In this document: positions 1 to 11,600 of the stretch, in pieces
Position numbering within the stretch: the first letter of the stretch is position 1
How the letters are laid out: each line of letters starts with the position of its first letter
Assembly: GCF_038396675.1 (NCBI RefSeq)
Contig: NC_088934.1
Coordinates: forward strand, 2,278,501 to 2,342,500
DNA: 64,000 nt
Reading direction: 5' to 3'
Source of the DNA: Hydra vulgaris
Lineage: Eukaryota; Cnidaria; Hydrozoa; Anthoathecata; Hydridae
Notes under the pieces: generated by a model
The model's database searches: none
Seen by the model: the letters and a program-made list of their open reading frames with translations, nothing else
Told to the model about the DNA's origin: nothing
Position numbers and translations under genes: made by a program

Positions 1-801
1 TATGAGCAATACTTCTTTTGTTGAAAGTCTATTCATAGAGTTTTTTGAATTTATTATATTAGTTTTATCGAGTAAAACTTGTGAATCGATAGACTTTCCA
101 GAAAAACAATTCTCAATTTTTTCAATTGTTACATCTTGAAAAATAGCGCCGAATGCAGTTTTATTTGGAGCTATTTTTGAAAGATTGAGTTGAAATGTAC
201 CTGTATTTTTAAAATCACTTCGTAGATTTTCCGCTTCAAAGCCTTTATTTGCAATAAGGTCTTTTAGCAATGACTGGAAACTGTGGGTTACTTAAACTTA
301 AATAGGAATTTCTGACCAAATAAACTTCTACAATTTGCTTCCATTCCGCCTTTACTGTTTTAAAACCTCCATTACTTAGTGGTTGCAAAAAATGATTTGT
401 GTCAACTGGCAATCAGAATAAAATTATGTTGTTTGATTCAGGTAATCTTTTAAATTCAAAATTGATGTGAGCTGCATGGCCGTCTAAAATTAGAACTTTA
501 GATCTTTGAAGTTTGTTTGCGTGAACTAAAAAATTGAACAAAACCATTCTATGAAATTTTTGCTTTTCCGTACAACCTGATTTGCTGGTAGAATAATAAA
601 CATTAGAGGCACCACCTTGAACCCAAGCTTTCATCAAATTTCGGCCTTTGTAAATGACTTAATGTGGTAGGAAATTTCCAAAAGCATCGCAGCAATTTAA
701 AACTGTAGTCGTTTGTTTTTCATTTGTTGGTCGACAGACAATCTTGACTTTACCTTGATCGAATTTCAATCCACTTTCATCACAGTTGAACACATGAAAC
801 G

Positions 802-844
802 GCTTTTCATTTAAATTATTCTCTCAATAATTTAAATGAAAAGC
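802..844. repeat. perfect 19-bp-stem hairpin
   Basis: Arms 802-820 and 826-844 are exact reverse complements, separated by a 5-nt loop (ctctc). It lies inside the pogo transposase remnant, directly next to a second palindrome. Confidence 0.9.
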
Positions 845-852
845 TACTAAAA

Positions 853-904
853 AAGAAAGGCTACTAGCATGCAAGCTATAGCTTGAATGCTAGTAGCCTT
901 TCTT
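853..904. repeat. loopless palindrome, 26-bp arms
   Basis: Arms 853-878 and 879-904 are reverse complements with one mismatch and no spacer. The position within the transposase reading frame suggests a local inverted duplication rather than ancestral sequence. Confidence 0.9.
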
Positions 905-1464
905 CTACAGATGTTTTTCGTTCACTTTCTCATGAAACTATTGTACCACTTTCGAGTAGGTTTACCCGTCTTGAATAAATGAGTTTGTTTAGATTTCCTT
1001 TTATAGTTTTCGACCACAGTTAAAATATCATTGCTTTTTAAGCTGAAGCCAATGTTACTTATAAACCGTACAAGTTCAGCTATAAGCCTCTCCGTTATTT
1101 GGTTTATTGCTCTTGGCCTACCAACACCAGCAGGTCTATTTATTCCTTATAATCTGCAAAAAGTAATAGTTTTAGGAATGTTATAAGCATAAAGTGGCTT
1201 CTGAATATGAAATCTTATTATTGATACCCTCGATACAAAGTTTAATTTTTCTTTTGCGATCTTCATTTTTTTTTATTTTGAACACTTTTTTTTTTAACAA
1301 ACGTTAAGATTAACAAGACGTTTAGAAATTCATTAAAAAAGTTAAAAGCGTTAATTAGTCTTTAATTTATAACTTTTTTAACAATAGTATTGCATACAAT
1401 AATTCATTCAACATATTAGTTAAACAATAAATGAATAAAGTTTGTCTACAGTAAAAAAAAAACA

Positions 1465-1557
1465 CGAGAGCCGACAGCTACTCTATTTTTGTGGCTCATG
1501 CTCCGGCTCCACCAAAAAATAACGGCTCCCCGGTTCCGGCTCGGCTCCACAAGCCTG
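1465..1557 (-). mobile_element. hAT-type terminal fragment rich in GGAGCC repeats
   Basis: On the minus strand the sequence opens with CAGGCTTGTGGAGCCGAGCC, which resembles hAT terminal repeats (CAGGGCTTG...), followed by further GGAGCC-type subterminal repeats. No partner end was identified. A similar GGAGC-rich end lies at 42070-42190. Confidence 0.4.
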
Positions 1558-1559
1558 GT

Positions 1560-3402
1560 CATTGTATACTTTATAATAAAAAATGTAACAGTAATTTGCC
1601 TAATGCAAACTTTGTCACCAGGAATAGTTAAGCCTCCTCAATTTATATTCTTTACAAAATTGCCATATGCTTTATAGCAATAAAAAGTGTCATCTGGATT
1701 TTAATCTTTACGAATAATGTACTCAGTAATATATACTAATGACATTTTAATATTGACAGTCAATGAATCAGGTAAATTATCAATAATGTGGCAAATAGCC
1801 TCGCTTGGTAAACATTTACACTTTTGACAAGAGTGATACGAACCAAGAATAATCATCTGATCACACATCTGAAGATGTGTGATCATTGATCACACATCTG
1901 AACTATTCTTAGGTGCTTTATATAGTTAGTAATTTTGTACTTTATTTTTTCAAGAACTTGTTACTCTGACTGGTAACATTTTGTAAATAAATTTTAGTCC
2001 ATTAAACAAAGTTAAAACCAAAAAGCTCAGTACTATGTTTGCTAGTAGATAAGGTTTGTTAATTGATTTACCAAATACTATGCCGCCATGGTACTACAAC
2101 ATGGTTGCATGGTTTTACTGCAACATAAACCTCAACAAGAATTAAAGTAGATGTTTTTTGTCTTTTATCTCTAAGATTAGAAAAAATATGTCTGACGTAA
2201 GTGGTAAAAACTTAAATTTAGATGTAACTCCTCTTAGAGAACATAAAGTTCAAAACCTTCTCTGATGCAATGTAGGCTAATCTTGAGAAGGAAAACCCAG
2301 ATGCTCTCATTATTGTTTCAATTGGATGCTTTTTTTCCCCAATTAGTGCTTTATTCATCGACAAAGTTTGTTGATGTACAACTTCTTTTTTGTTCGTTAT
2401 TTTACAACAATTTAAAAAATTTAATGCTTTTTGGATATAAGAATATTTGTTCAAAATATAAACTCGGTTTGATGATAAAGTCATAACACTATATTTAACT
2501 CCACAATGAAATGTTACGAATGCGAGATCATTATTAATGCAAAGTAGAAACCTAGAAATAACACTTTCCATTAAAAAAATCGGAGTACTAAATCTAAATA
2601 TACAATACATCATTGCATAAACAATTGATAATAGCAAAAATAAATTTATTAGTTTTTAACTTTTCATGTAAAACATTTTTTATCCTTTCTTGAAAATTAA
2701 GTATTGCAAAATCATCTTTTTCTTGCCAGCGAACACTATTAAGACTTTTTGATCTTTAAGTGGCAAGGGTACAGTTGGGTCTAAATTTGATTTTATGCAA
2801 TCAAATACTGATTGAGCATCACGAGGTTTAAGTTAACCATAATCACTAAAAGTTAAATAACCTTTTGGCTAATCTCACATACTAAGGTGTTATTAGTGTC
2901 AGGAATATTATCTCATGGTAACAATCCAACGTTTCCGTTCTTCAATGTTTCTTGGAAGTCGAATTGTTTTAACTCTATACTGAGGATTATAATCACCATT
3001 GCAATTTGTTACACAAAATTGACAAACCATTTTTAAAATACTAAAACGAATACTTCGCTTATTCTTTTACTTCTAAACTAACCGATTTCTTTTAAAACTT
3101 GAATATTAGTTTAAATACTGACGGGTGTATTGTAATCGTAAATTTTATGCTTTAAACTGATGCGTATATGTATATATGTATTTTACTTAATTTAATATTA
3201 ATCAATAATATAGGAAATAAAAATTATTTATTTAATTTTGTTTTAGTTTAATAATAAATATTATATAATTGTTATTAAAATAAAAAATTCCCCCATATTT
3301 ATTTTGTTCAACTGTTTTCGAGAATTTTCTAGTTTTTCAAATATAAAACTTGCCTCCACTTTTTTACGCAAACCGTGCGTTGGCAAGGCCTGTTATTTAG
3401 TA
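1560..3402 (-). pseudogene. THAP-domain, P-element/THAP9-like transposase relic (copy 1)
   Basis: From 3031 downward the minus strand reads MVCQFCVTNCNGDYN... then RLPRNIEERKRWI, the CxxC and central-Trp signature of a THAP zinc finger, followed by LVCE and, after a frameshift, PKGYLTFSDYG and PTVPLPLK (3030-2740). Further down are a 139-codon open segment (2637-2218), a degraded VEVYVKPC-type strand with Gly/His remnants and INKPTL-like text (2130-2020), and a C-terminal stretch with EYIIRKD and GGLTIPGDK (1740-1610). This order matches P-element/THAP9 transposases. A terminal-repeat-like block at 3351-3402 resembles the TIR of the P element at 44557. Stops and frameshifts throughout show it is dead. 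Confidence 0.65.
1858..1885. repeat. 13-bp-stem hairpin with an extra third arm copy
   Basis: Perfect arms 1858-1870 and 1873-1885 around a 2-nt loop. A third copy of the arm follows at about 1888-1900 in the orientation of the first arm. Confidence 0.85.
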
Positions 3403-3560
3403 AGCCATGATTTTAACAATATTATAATGTTGTTAAAATGCTAATGTTGTTAATTACTTGCATGTAAAAACGCCAACTTTTGCAAAAAATAAAATTCATT
3501 CCAAAATCTGTTTGGAATTTGGAATTTGAAATTTGGGTAACGTTTAGATTATGCAGAAAA

Positions 3561-3668
3561 GTAGTATTTTAATACCTTACGAAGTATTTTAATACCTTAC
3601 GAAGTATTTTAATACCTTAGGAAGTATTTTAATACCTTACGAAGTGTTTTAATACCTTACGAAGTATT
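3561..3668. repeat. 20-bp tandem repeat, about five copies
   Basis: The unit gaagtattttaataccttac repeats with a 20-bp period and only single-base variants. Each unit contains the small palindrome gtattttaatac. Confidence 0.92.
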
Positions 3669-3862
3669 GCTAATTTTTGACTTTGTTTATTTATACAAAT
3701 AATCACCTTCATCGAAAAGTAAGCAATTTAATTTTTTTTTTTTTAGTCGGTTTTATTCTGTTGGTTTTTCAGGGTTTTAAAAAATGATTTTCTCTGAAAT
3801 TAAAATGTTTCATGGTATCAATACATATTTAAAAAATATTTTTTCATATTCTCATTACCCTT

Positions 3863-4054
3863 GAGTGACGGATCCAGGGGGAGGGGGTATAGGGTATGCT
3901 TCGCCCCACCAGAGTCTGAAGTCTTAAAATATTTTAGAAATGGAGGACTTTTTTTTGTTTGTTTAGGAGACGCAAATGTGATTCAAATACTACACTCCTT
4001 CCCCCCCCCCCCCCCATTCCCAAATAAAAGATAAAAATCCTGGATCCATCACTG
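3863..4054. mobile_element. 192-bp hAT-type MITE with 8-bp target-site duplication
   Basis: Inverted ends read gagtgacggatccagg at the left and, reverse-complemented, cagtgatggatccagg at the right. The element is flanked by the exact 8-bp direct repeat ttaccctt (3855-3862 and 4055-4062). An 8-bp duplication is the hAT hallmark. It contains poly-C/G stretches and no coding capacity. Confidence 0.85.
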
Positions 4055-4839
4055 TTACCCTTGTCTTCCAATTTATTAATCAGTTTTCCTTTTAAAAATT
4101 CTACAAAAATAAAAGCTGAAACAATAAGTGAACTAAAGCTGTTCGGAATTAGCAAAATCTACGATATGTGTTTTTATAGTTTTTATAAAAGTTCAGGGTA
4201 TAACTTTTGATATATAGCATTGTGCTTTTTAATTATTTAATAAACTTTAAAACTGAATATTGTATTATTATTCTGAAAGCATAATTTTTTATTAAGATTA
4301 AACTATTTGTTTGATAAGAACATGTGAGCATAATTCAAATATACAATTTGGTACGAAAGTGTAATGCTTTTACCCCCTGACTTTTAAGTTATTTAATTTA
4401 TAGTGTTTATACATATTTTTTTGTTTCTATACTCGCGTGGTTTATATTTTCTTTTCAATTTTTTAAGTGTAACAAGAAAATTTCTTGTTGTTATACATAA
4501 AAAATTGTTCAAAAATGTATAATAATATTCAAAAATGTATAATAATGTAGTAATAATTTATTGTTTCAGCAACATTTAATATACAGCGGAGAAAATAGAA
4601 TTAGCCTCATCTTTATTTTTCGTTCTAATTCAACAAAAATAGCAGTGAAACAATTATTAAGTCTACTTTATTTCTTATTATCTTCTACTATAACTAAAAA
4701 AATTATAAATTGGTATGCTTAATTAATTACAAATGGAAAAAAAAAATAAAAGTATTCAGTTTGTGGAGAAAATAGAATTAGCCTCATTTACGTTATATAC
4801 AAAAAAATACAGAAAATATTTTGTTTTTACGCTCATTTT

Positions 4840-6610
4840 ATATTTAGTATTGCTTTCTGAGTTTTTGATGACTTCAAATATGCGGCTTGACATACTAGTC
4901 ACAAGACTTTAAATAGTTTCTATAGATATTTCATTCCAAGCTTCTCTGATACGAGTTTTCAGCTCCAAGGTGGATTCAAATTGCTTATGATTTTCATAAA
5001 CTTTTGTAGAAAGTATTCCCATAGATTTTCAATTGAGTTAAGATCTGGACTAGATGCGGGCTATTCCATTACGTGACTATTTTTTTCTCTAAATCAAGCT
5101 TTTGTAAGTTGTTGAAAAGTGAAATTTTCACCCATCAATTCCTTACCATGTTCAAGCAAACGTATTTCTAATGAGTCAATGTAGTCCTGTTAATTCATTT
5201 TTGTTGAAATTTATGCTAGTGGAAGTTTTCCAATAAAAGAAAAAGCCCCCAAAACTATAACAGTTCCACCACCAAAGTTACGACTCATCTGAGTTTCTTT
5301 TTCTTTTCGAAGATCGTGCCAGTAATATTGATAGCCGTTAGGACCATCTAGATTGAACTTTTTTTCATCAATAAAGAGAACTTGATGCCACTCTTCCTGC
5401 CAAGACATGTGTTCTTTTGCATATTGTAATCTAACTTCTTTATGACGAGCAGTAAGTTTTTCTAATTCATAGCTTCATCAGCTATGCAAACATTTCATGG
5501 GCAAGTACTCAAGCGGCAAAGGTTAAAAAAATTTATAGCCTTCAAAAACATGCCTGCAGAATCATTTACTCAAAAAATAGGCGTAAACACGCTAAGCCCT
5601 TAATGAAAGATATGAAAATGATGAATGTGTTTGAAATAAAAATCTACCAGCATTTAATTTTCATGTAACGTTATAATCACAATATCTCTCCTATAAGCTT
5701 TAATAACAAGTTTAAAATAAATAAAAATGATAGCTATAATCTTAGAGCGAATATGTCCAACACATATAAACTGCCTCGGATAATAAACAAATATTCAGAG
5801 TACAGCATTCTATATCGAGGTCCAAAAGTATGGAGTACTTTTCAAAAAGGATTTAAAGGTACGGTAAATTCGGTAAGTTCATTCAAGTTTTTAACAAAAA
5901 AAGAAATTTTTAAAATATAAGAAACGTTTTTGGTTAATGATACTTTGAATAATTTCTCATAAATTTGTTTTTGTTTTATTTCTACTTTTGTTGGTTGCTT
6001 ATCAATTTTATTAGCAAATTACGCGTTTTATTACGATATTTTATTGAAATTTTATTACGCATATTGTAACATATTACGATATTTTTTTGAAATCTTGTTA
6101 TAGGGGCTCTATGAAAAGATTGCGATAACGTACTGTCATGCTCATCTTCTTCGAGCCCCTATCTGTTTTACTTATTTTATTTATTGAAACTTTATATTAC
6201 GAAGTTGTAAAATCTTATATTATATTAAAACAGAGAAATAAAAAAAAAAAAAAAAAAAAAAGTTTTGGCTTTGGTTTACGCTTTTTTCAAACTGCATTTG
6301 GATCTTCATGTAAGATTTGTCTCACACGTTGAACAGATACAGATAATTGTAAATCAGCACGAATTTGAGATACAGTTATGTGCTGAGCAGAAGCACGAAA
6401 TACAATAACTCGTTTAGAACGATTATCAATTTTACGTTTGCCACCACGTTTCTTAGAAGCTCCATAATTAACGCCAATCTTGAAGTAATTATTAACCACT
6501 TTTAAAGATCTTTAAATTTTCTTTGCAATTTCCCGATTAGATAAGCCTGTATCTTTGTATGTTTTGATTGCTGCTAATTCTTCGTTCGTTAAACGTTTAC
6601 CACGTCCCAT
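4840..6610 (-). pseudogene. Tc1-like transposase split by a LINE insertion
   Basis: The start is at 6610 (MGRGKRLTNEELAAIKTY), with a paired-like helix-turn-helix continuing through GASKKRGGKRK and SVQRVRQIL to about 6265. After the inserted LINE (5461-6260) the protein resumes at about 5457 with LTARHKEVRLQYAKEHMSW and the first catalytic Asp in LFIDEKKFNLDG (about 5375), then FGGGTVIVLGAF. The second Asp motif is damaged (FQQLTKA, where the family has QQDNA), while the NSIENLWE glutamate motif is still readable around 5045. Besides the insertion it carries in-frame stops near 6510 and 6285 and frameshifts in the C-terminal half, so it is not functional. Confidence 0.85.
5461..6260 (+). mobile_element. 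5'-truncated LINE, 3' end with poly(A), inside the Tc1 transposase
   Basis: Positions 5461-5920 are almost identical to the 3' coding end of the LINE at 14341-16605, in opposite orientation. They encode the C-terminal text (ANISWASTQAAK..., KPLMKDMKMMNVFEI, LRANMSNTYKLPR) with a few frame errors. A 3' UTR and a run of about 20 A (6240-6260) follow. The 7-bp direct repeat aagttt/t at 5454-5460 and 6260-6266 is a probable target-site duplication. Identity to the longer copy looks around 97-98% over readable stretches, so both insertions are young. Confidence 0.9.
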
Positions 6611-6980
6611 TTCAAATTAAGGTATCAAAAACCAAATGTTAAAAACTATTTGAGCGCTGATTTCACAGTCTTTGTTTAACTTACAAATAATAATAATAAA
6701 GTCGTAAATGCGTTTCACCAGATCAAAATATGTAAGTAAACTGAAAATAATTATTGATGAGGCTAACTCTATTTGTTTGCGCAAATATCAAGTATTTTAC
6801 AATTTAAGGTTTTATCAAATGTATCGCAATTTAATTATGCTATATTATAATCTAAAAAGTTGTTATTTGTAACCATAATTATATGTGTGTGGATACAAAA
6901 GATGCACCGCACAAACTTGCTGACAGATTTACAAAATATTAGATCAGTACATGGCGAGGCTAATTCTATTTTCTCCACTG

Positions 6981-8611
6981 TATATGGTATTTTACGTCAT
7001 TTGCTTCTATAGAAACCAATCGTGTAAACCGGTGTTTAAAACGTTTTTAAAAGTAAATAAATAACTATTTATGGTTGTTATTAGATTAAAACGTTATGCA
7101 AAAAGTCGTTAGGCTGCACCTGCTGATTGCCCGCCGCAGCATAACCAAGGCAAGACAATAAATTTCAACCTAGTATTGTTATTTTTTACTTTATGTAAAG
7201 TTTAAAAGTATGATATATATGATAGCTTATATTAAAAGTTATTTAAGCCTTAAATTAAGGTTAAAAAAATGCAAATATTCTTGTAATAAATCATTACTAT
7301 ATAATATAAATATAATGAAATATAATTCATAAATTATTTATACCATTTTATGACTATAGTCAAAAATGCAAATATTTATATTCTCATTTATTTTGAATTA
7401 AAATACTAATAAACAAATATTTACATTTTTGACTATAGTTATAAAGTGGTATAAATAGTTTATGAAGTTTAAATTTGTTTTTAGTATTCCCATATATTTT
7501 GTTCAAAAGTTATGTTAACGTAAACATCATATTAACTTCTCTATAAACATCATGCATTAAATACTCTATTTGATAAAGAAAAAAATTATAAAAATACTCT
7601 TCCTACTTCAAGGAAATAGGGTGTGAACTATATCTAGTATTATTCAATATCTAATAATATTAATGAAAAGATGAAATTAAAAAAGCTAATTTGTAAAATG
7701 TAGTACTTTAGAATGGTAAAATTAAGGCTTAAATTAATAATTAAGTTATCACTCAGCTTGCACTACACTAACATTATTATCATATTAGAAAAATTATTAA
7801 TAGTAATTATCATCATAATAAATAAAAGCTATCTTATAATTACAAGTGATTTTTATTTTTTATTTTCCAGTATATAAATATTAAAAACTGTAAGTATTAT
7901 GTTGTGTATAAGTTAAATAAGAAAATTTTTAAATGATTACTGGCTGATTAAAAACTGCCATCCTGACTCAGTACCAATTTCTGTAAAATATAACTTTACT
8001 AATAGTTGCAATATTAAATCTATAAAATGTCATTTTTGAGCAAAATTTAGTCTCTTTTGTAATAGTTTGTTTATAATGTAATATTCCCTTTTCCCCCTTC
8101 TTTAAAAATTAAAAAAATAACACCAATCGTTATAAATTGGAGGATTTACTAGTGATAAGAACTTTGCTAGTATGTGGAAGATACAATTTCAAACATTGTA
8201 TTACTCAATTTATGATGATCATAAAATACATTTTGGTCTGAAAGCGCAATCTTTATTGATAAACTTTCGAAAAAATGGGTTAACTTTATAGATATTACTG
8301 ATTCTTTGCGTAAACAAAAAAAGTTAAAGTTTCTGGCTTTGAGAGCCCATTTATAGAATTATTTATATATAGGGAACATAGAGAGGCGATCTCTCTATAT
8401 AAGTATATTTTTTAATGCCATATATGGTGGGCTATTGCAATCCTTATTTTTTAAATCTACAATTATACTTCTAGTGAAATCTTGAATTGGAATTTAACAG
8501 ATAGACGTGTTATTAATTGTTGTCTGGAACAAATAAAAAGAAATTAAAAAAGTATCTAATATAACTGAATTTAATTTTATAAGAACTATAATTATCTAAT
8601 TTTTTTTTTAG
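6981..8611. other. AT-rich non-coding DNA upstream of the RMDN1-like gene
   Basis: Apart from the hairpin at 7325-7468, I see no exon, transposase text or tandem repeat that I can support. A promoter or first exon for the gene starting at 8612 should lie here, but I could not identify it. The stretch before 8612 ends in a poly-pyrimidine AG acceptor. Confidence 0.4.
7325..7468. mobile_element. 144-bp hairpin MITE-like inverted repeat
   Basis: Arms of about 54 bp (7325-7378 and 7413-7468) are reverse complements with a few mismatches; both contain gactatagtcaaaaatg or its complement. The small AT-rich loop has no coding content. No target duplication was clear. Confidence 0.7.
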
Positions 8612-11600
8612 TTTTCATTCCAACCTTCTTTGACTTACTTTAAATCATATTCTAAAAAAAAACTTATAACAAGCGGTGCAGTTTCTGCCTTCAGTTTTTG
8701 TATTTTACAAGCTGCTAAAAAAGAACATACATTTAATATGGAAACAGTGCAAAAAGCTGAGGAGCTTTATGAAAAAAATGACTTCAAAGGAGTCTATGAG
8801 TTTTTATTGCAATTTAAAAGCTCAGAAGATCCAGAGCTATTGTGGCGTTTAGTTCGTGCCACTCGAGATCGTGCTTGTATGCCTGATGTCAGTAAAGAAG
8901 AAAAAAAGACTCTTATATTTGAAGCTTTTGAATATGCAAAGAAGGCTTTACAGTTTGGGGAAGAAAATTTTGCTTGTCACAAGGTTTTGTTTTTATTGTA
9001 TTTTTTTCTGTTTTTAAAATAAAATATTTAGGTTGTAGAACAGTTATTTGTATGTAGTGGTATGGTATTATGCTAAGTCAAACTGGTGATTACATTGGTA
9101 CCAAGAAAAAGTTAGAAGACTCACCAGCTATGAAGCAGCATTTTGAGGTAATTTCTTTAATGGTTTTAAGCAATAAACTGAGATATCATCTTCTAGGTGA
9201 TATGCACATAAAAATATATTTTTGCATTTATCAAAGTAACTATCAACTAGTCATCGTACTTTTGATTTTCAACTGGATTTTTTTTTAATTTCTAAATTGT
9301 TTTTAGAAAGCCATTCAATTAAATCCAAATGATGCTACGTCACGACATTTGATAGGAATGTGGTAAATTTTTACCTCAAAATCTTATGTTACTCTCTTCT
9401 AATTAAAATGCTCATTGAATTGTCTTCAAGTTTAGTTTGTTTTTATGTTGCAGTTAAATTTAGGTGTTTTTCATTTGCTGATCTTGCTTGGTATGAAAGA
9501 AAAATTGCTACAGTAGTGTTTGGTACACCTCCATCATCGACTTATGAAGAGGTATAGATTTTTATATTTGTATTTAAAAGCTGAAAATATCTTCCAAAGC
9601 TGTTTTTAATAATGTCTAAAGTATGGATAACAAGTTTTTGCTAAGTTTTTGCATAAAATTTAAAAGGCATTACTCCTTTATTTTTATAACAAGTATAACT
9701 CTGATTATATACTGTTTATATTTTTTAACATTCTCAATTAAGTGTTTTAATTGTTATTTTAACAAGTTTAGAGAGGTATTCTCTGACAATGTGGATGAGG
9801 TGATTTAGCCTTTCAGCCATTCTTATAGACTTTAGTTAAACTTTAAAATACATTAAGGTTTTGATCAAAAGTCATCAATATATTCATTCTCTATCAAAAT
9901 GGCAGGCTTCTTTATTTACTTGCTCAACAGTATTTTCAATTATGTTTAACATGCCATTCTAGCGTGGGTATTGCATAATGGGAGTTTGCAAGATCTGGCC
10001 AAAATATGTAATTGCCACTTGAATGATACTTCTCAATCAAAGAAAACAGCCTAGCAGCAAAACTCTTGTCTTTATATATTTCTTGGTTGATTGTATTCCC
10101 AATCTTTATGATGTATGGTTTCAATATTCCATGAAATGAGTGAAGCGTTATTTCCTTTATTTTTTTTAATTTTACTTTGGCTGACACTAAACCTTTGATA
10201 CTTGAATAGTTATTAACATTGTCTTTGACTCTAAAATGTTAAAAGGAATGAAATAAGTTTTATTATCTGTTGTTCATTTGTGATCTCTGGAAAAAAAATT
10301 TCTGGCTGCTTTCATTTAAGCTTCTGTTCAACCAGGATTGGTTTGCTTCATCCTGTAATTTATTGAGATATTGTTTAACTGTTTTAAAGTATCTATTAGG
10401 CAGTTAAAATGCTTTACAAGCTTTCATTATGATGTTTATAACTTTTTGTTAGTTAGTGGCTACAATGTGGTTTTAAATTTTTGTGTGAATATTTTAGCTG
10501 TCACCTTGAAGATTTTTTATCCATAGTGTTTATTCCAGGCTTATAACATTTATTTATATTATAAGCGGTTTTTTAAAAGGGGAACATCTTTGCTGAAAAA
10601 GCTTCAACAGCAAATGATTTTTTGTAGTTTTTAATTTTTTTTATGGAAAGAATTCACTCAGTGCTTTTCTTAGTACTTATAAAAATACCTGTATTCTTTT
10701 TTAAGAATGTTCAGCTTGTTTTAACACAACTATATACTAATTTTAATTTAGCTGCAGTTTTTAACAAAAGATGTTTTTAGTTAGTAAAAAATATTACTGT
10801 TTATTTATAGGCATTACAAAATTTTGAAAAAGCAGAAGAATGTAAGTAGTTTCTGTTGCTAGATTTGAGTAAAATTATGCTCAACTGTTGTTTGTTATAT
10901 TTCAACAAAAGGTTTTGTTGCTAATATTAATTTAAATTTTTTTAGTATCTCCATCGTTCTACAGTACTAACCAATACATGCTTGGACTTGCCTACCTTAG
11001 ATTAGGAAATAAAGCGAAAGCTAAAGAATGGTTTCAAAAAGTTTGTGAGTTTCAAGTTGTAAAAGAAGAAGATAAAGAGGTTTTATAGTTTTCATGATTT
11101 ACTTATTTACTTCAAGTGATTAAAAAAAATTGTCTCTAAAACGGTTTTAAAGAAAGTTTTTATCAGTAAGTTATTGCTAACAAAACTGTTCTGAAAGTTA
11201 AAATTTAAATGACAAATTTTTATTTTATCTTTTTCCTGTTAACTTATTTACAATAGTTCTGGCTTAACTATACAAGCTAAAAACCAGTGATGGCACCATG
11301 AGGCACTGCTTCATTTTTTAGACAGCCTCCAAATAATATTTAATATATTTGTCTTGAATCAAAGTGACTTTGTCTTGACTTGTAGATCTTTAGTGTTCAA
11401 AGCAGCCAATGCTGATGTACTACTGTTAGAAGATATAGCAGAAGAACAAATAATAAATATTTGAACTCAATTGCTAGTTTTCTTGATGGAAATCACAAAG
11501 CTTAAATAGAAAAGTCCAAAAATTTGTTTTGATATATTGTCCAAATTAATACTACTGTTCATTGGAGAACATTTATGTTTTTCTCAAAGGCTTTTTGATC

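Larger units (their letters stand above)
1..1270 (-). pseudogene. pogo/Tigger-type DDE transposase, decayed, C-terminus runs off the window
   Basis: Reading the minus strand from about 1266 downward, broken frames give a CENP-B/pogo-like protein: a basic N-terminal helix-turn-helix region (around 1266-1180), a segment with GRPRAINQITERL and a WYNSFMRK motif (1120-930), then the catalytic core with FNCDESGL (about 800-763), LNCCDAFGNFLPH (about 700-660) and LILDGHAAH (about 505-475). The two Asp-containing motifs match the first two DDE acidic residues of the pogo family. The PLSNGGFKT/VKAEW region follows near 395-335. Several stops and frameshifts (a stop after FLPH near 660, a frame change near 410) show that the gene is dead. 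Two hairpins at 802-904 interrupt the conserved core. The family is clear; subfamily is not determined. Confidence 0.8.
4584..6980 (-). mobile_element. Tc1-like transposon with doubled (IR/DR-like) terminal repeats
   Basis: The left end cagcggagaaaatagaatta and the right end, reverse-complemented as cagtggagaaaatagaatta, continue together into gcctc and are flanked by TA on both sides (4582-4583, 6981-6982). A second, inner copy of the motif lies at about 4759-4790 on the left and about 6757-6780 on the right, so each end carries two direct repeats. The transposase is on the minus strand, and a LINE fragment is inserted at 5461-6260. Confidence 0.88.

Noticed and set aside
5466..5920. Host exon interpretation of the plus-strand coding-like stretch
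   Set aside because: It matches the 3' end of the LINE at 14341 almost exactly and ends in poly(A), so it is a truncated retrotransposon.
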